Below, one piece after another: positions 60,191 to 60,332 of a stretch of DNA of 60,332 nt. The notes under the pieces are model-generated. The model saw nothing but the letters and a program-made list of their open reading frames with translations, was not told the DNA's origin and ran no database searches. The DNA lies in contig JAAWEL010000075.1 in assembly GCA_022794255.1 (NCBI GenBank), positions 1-60,332 on the forward strand, written 5' to 3'. Every line of letters starts with the position of its first letter. Positions within the stretch are counted from its first letter, which is position 1. Position numbers and translations under genes: made by a program. The DNA is from Lachnospiraceae bacterium. Lineage in GTDB: Bacteria > Bacillota > Clostridia > Lachnospirales > Lachnospiraceae.

Positions 60191-60332
60191 TAGCATGAAC
60201 CTCCTCGATAATTTGTTTCGGGGTAGACGCCCCGGCTGTAATACCTACGTTGCGCACAGAATTCATACATTCAGGATTGAAATCGCCTACTGTCTGGATA
60301 AAGTAAGTGTTCTTACATTTCTTTTGGCATAT
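60174..60332 (-). CDS. ispH: 4-hydroxy-3-methylbut-2-enyl diphosphate reductase, C-terminal end (cut by window edge)
   Basis: Last 52 codons of the final enzyme of the methylerythritol phosphate isoprenoid route. The segment VRNVGITAGASTPKQIIEEV is the well-conserved IspH C-terminus, including the serine/threonine part of the active site. The frame ends at TGA 60176-60174, inside the rpsA coding region but in a different frame. The upstream iron-sulfur cysteines are outside the window. Confidence 0.92.
   Translation of the reverse strand: MCQKKCKNTYFIQTVGDFNPECMNSVRNVGITAGASTPKQIIEEVHANARAK

Overview
The window reads as a chromosomal segment of an anaerobic, spore-forming Firmicute, most probably a member of the Lachnospiraceae / Clostridium cluster XIVa. 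The reasons are: the gene order tig-clpP-clpX-lon-engB; an S1 protein directly behind ispH; an alpha/beta-type small acid-soluble spore protein; anaerobic (cbi-type) cobalamin genes; YesM/YesN-type two-component systems; lipoproteins with long Ala/Thr/Glu linkers after the lipobox cysteine; and strong AGGAGG ribosome binding sites. Genes are dense, mostly on the minus strand and mostly ordinary. No tRNA, rRNA, CRISPR array or intact insertion sequence was seen. The species is not determined.

Layout. 1-3832: 5' part of serS (minus) and the divergent potassium uptake pair trkA-trkH. 3885-10597: a TRAP transporter with two different DctP binding proteins around one DctQM pair, followed by its probable YesM/YesN two-component system. 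10763-14795: an SH3/NlpC-P60 wall hydrolase, a two-gene chromate-type transporter and an acidic triplicated lipoprotein. 14907-20823: a cytidylate-kinase-like protein, a PF04392-type ABC importer, a PsiE-like membrane protein, an M19 dipeptidase and methylglyoxal synthase. 20966-27424: the protein quality control block engB, lon, clpX, clpP, tig. 27425-29944: a probable Rpn-family remnant, a YARHG lipoprotein, a CYTH protein and a small coiled-coil protein. 30255-39643: an mgl-type sugar ABC importer preceded by a sensing cassette (YesN regulator, YesM kinase, membrane-anchored periplasmic-binding protein, second sugar-binding lipoprotein). 39698-40780: cobD. 40948-49052: a mannose-family PTS operon with two cytosolic sulfatases and a DUF3604 hydrolase, and a divergent GntR regulator. 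49068-56216: a cobalamin operon cbiD-cbiG-cbiJE-cbiT-cobU-cobS-cobU-like-cbiB. 56257-58846: a spore SASP gene and a PadR/DUF1700/DUF4097/PspC envelope operon. 59057-60332: rpsA-like gene and the 3' end of ispH.

How the genes work together. The PTS-sulfatase locus looks like a pathway for taking up a sulfated sugar by phosphorylation and removing sulfate inside the cell. It is the most system-like and least familiar part of the window. The mgl importer and its sensing cassette form a plausible sense-and-import module; the mglB promoter carries an exact 13-bp direct repeat with a 21-bp period where an AraC-type regulator should bind. The SASP gene has a sigma-G-like promoter whose -10 box forms one arm of a hairpin that would cover the ribosome binding site only in read-through transcripts. 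The cobalamin operon starts 40 bp after the SASP gene, has its own good promoter, and leaves no room for a cobalamin riboswitch.
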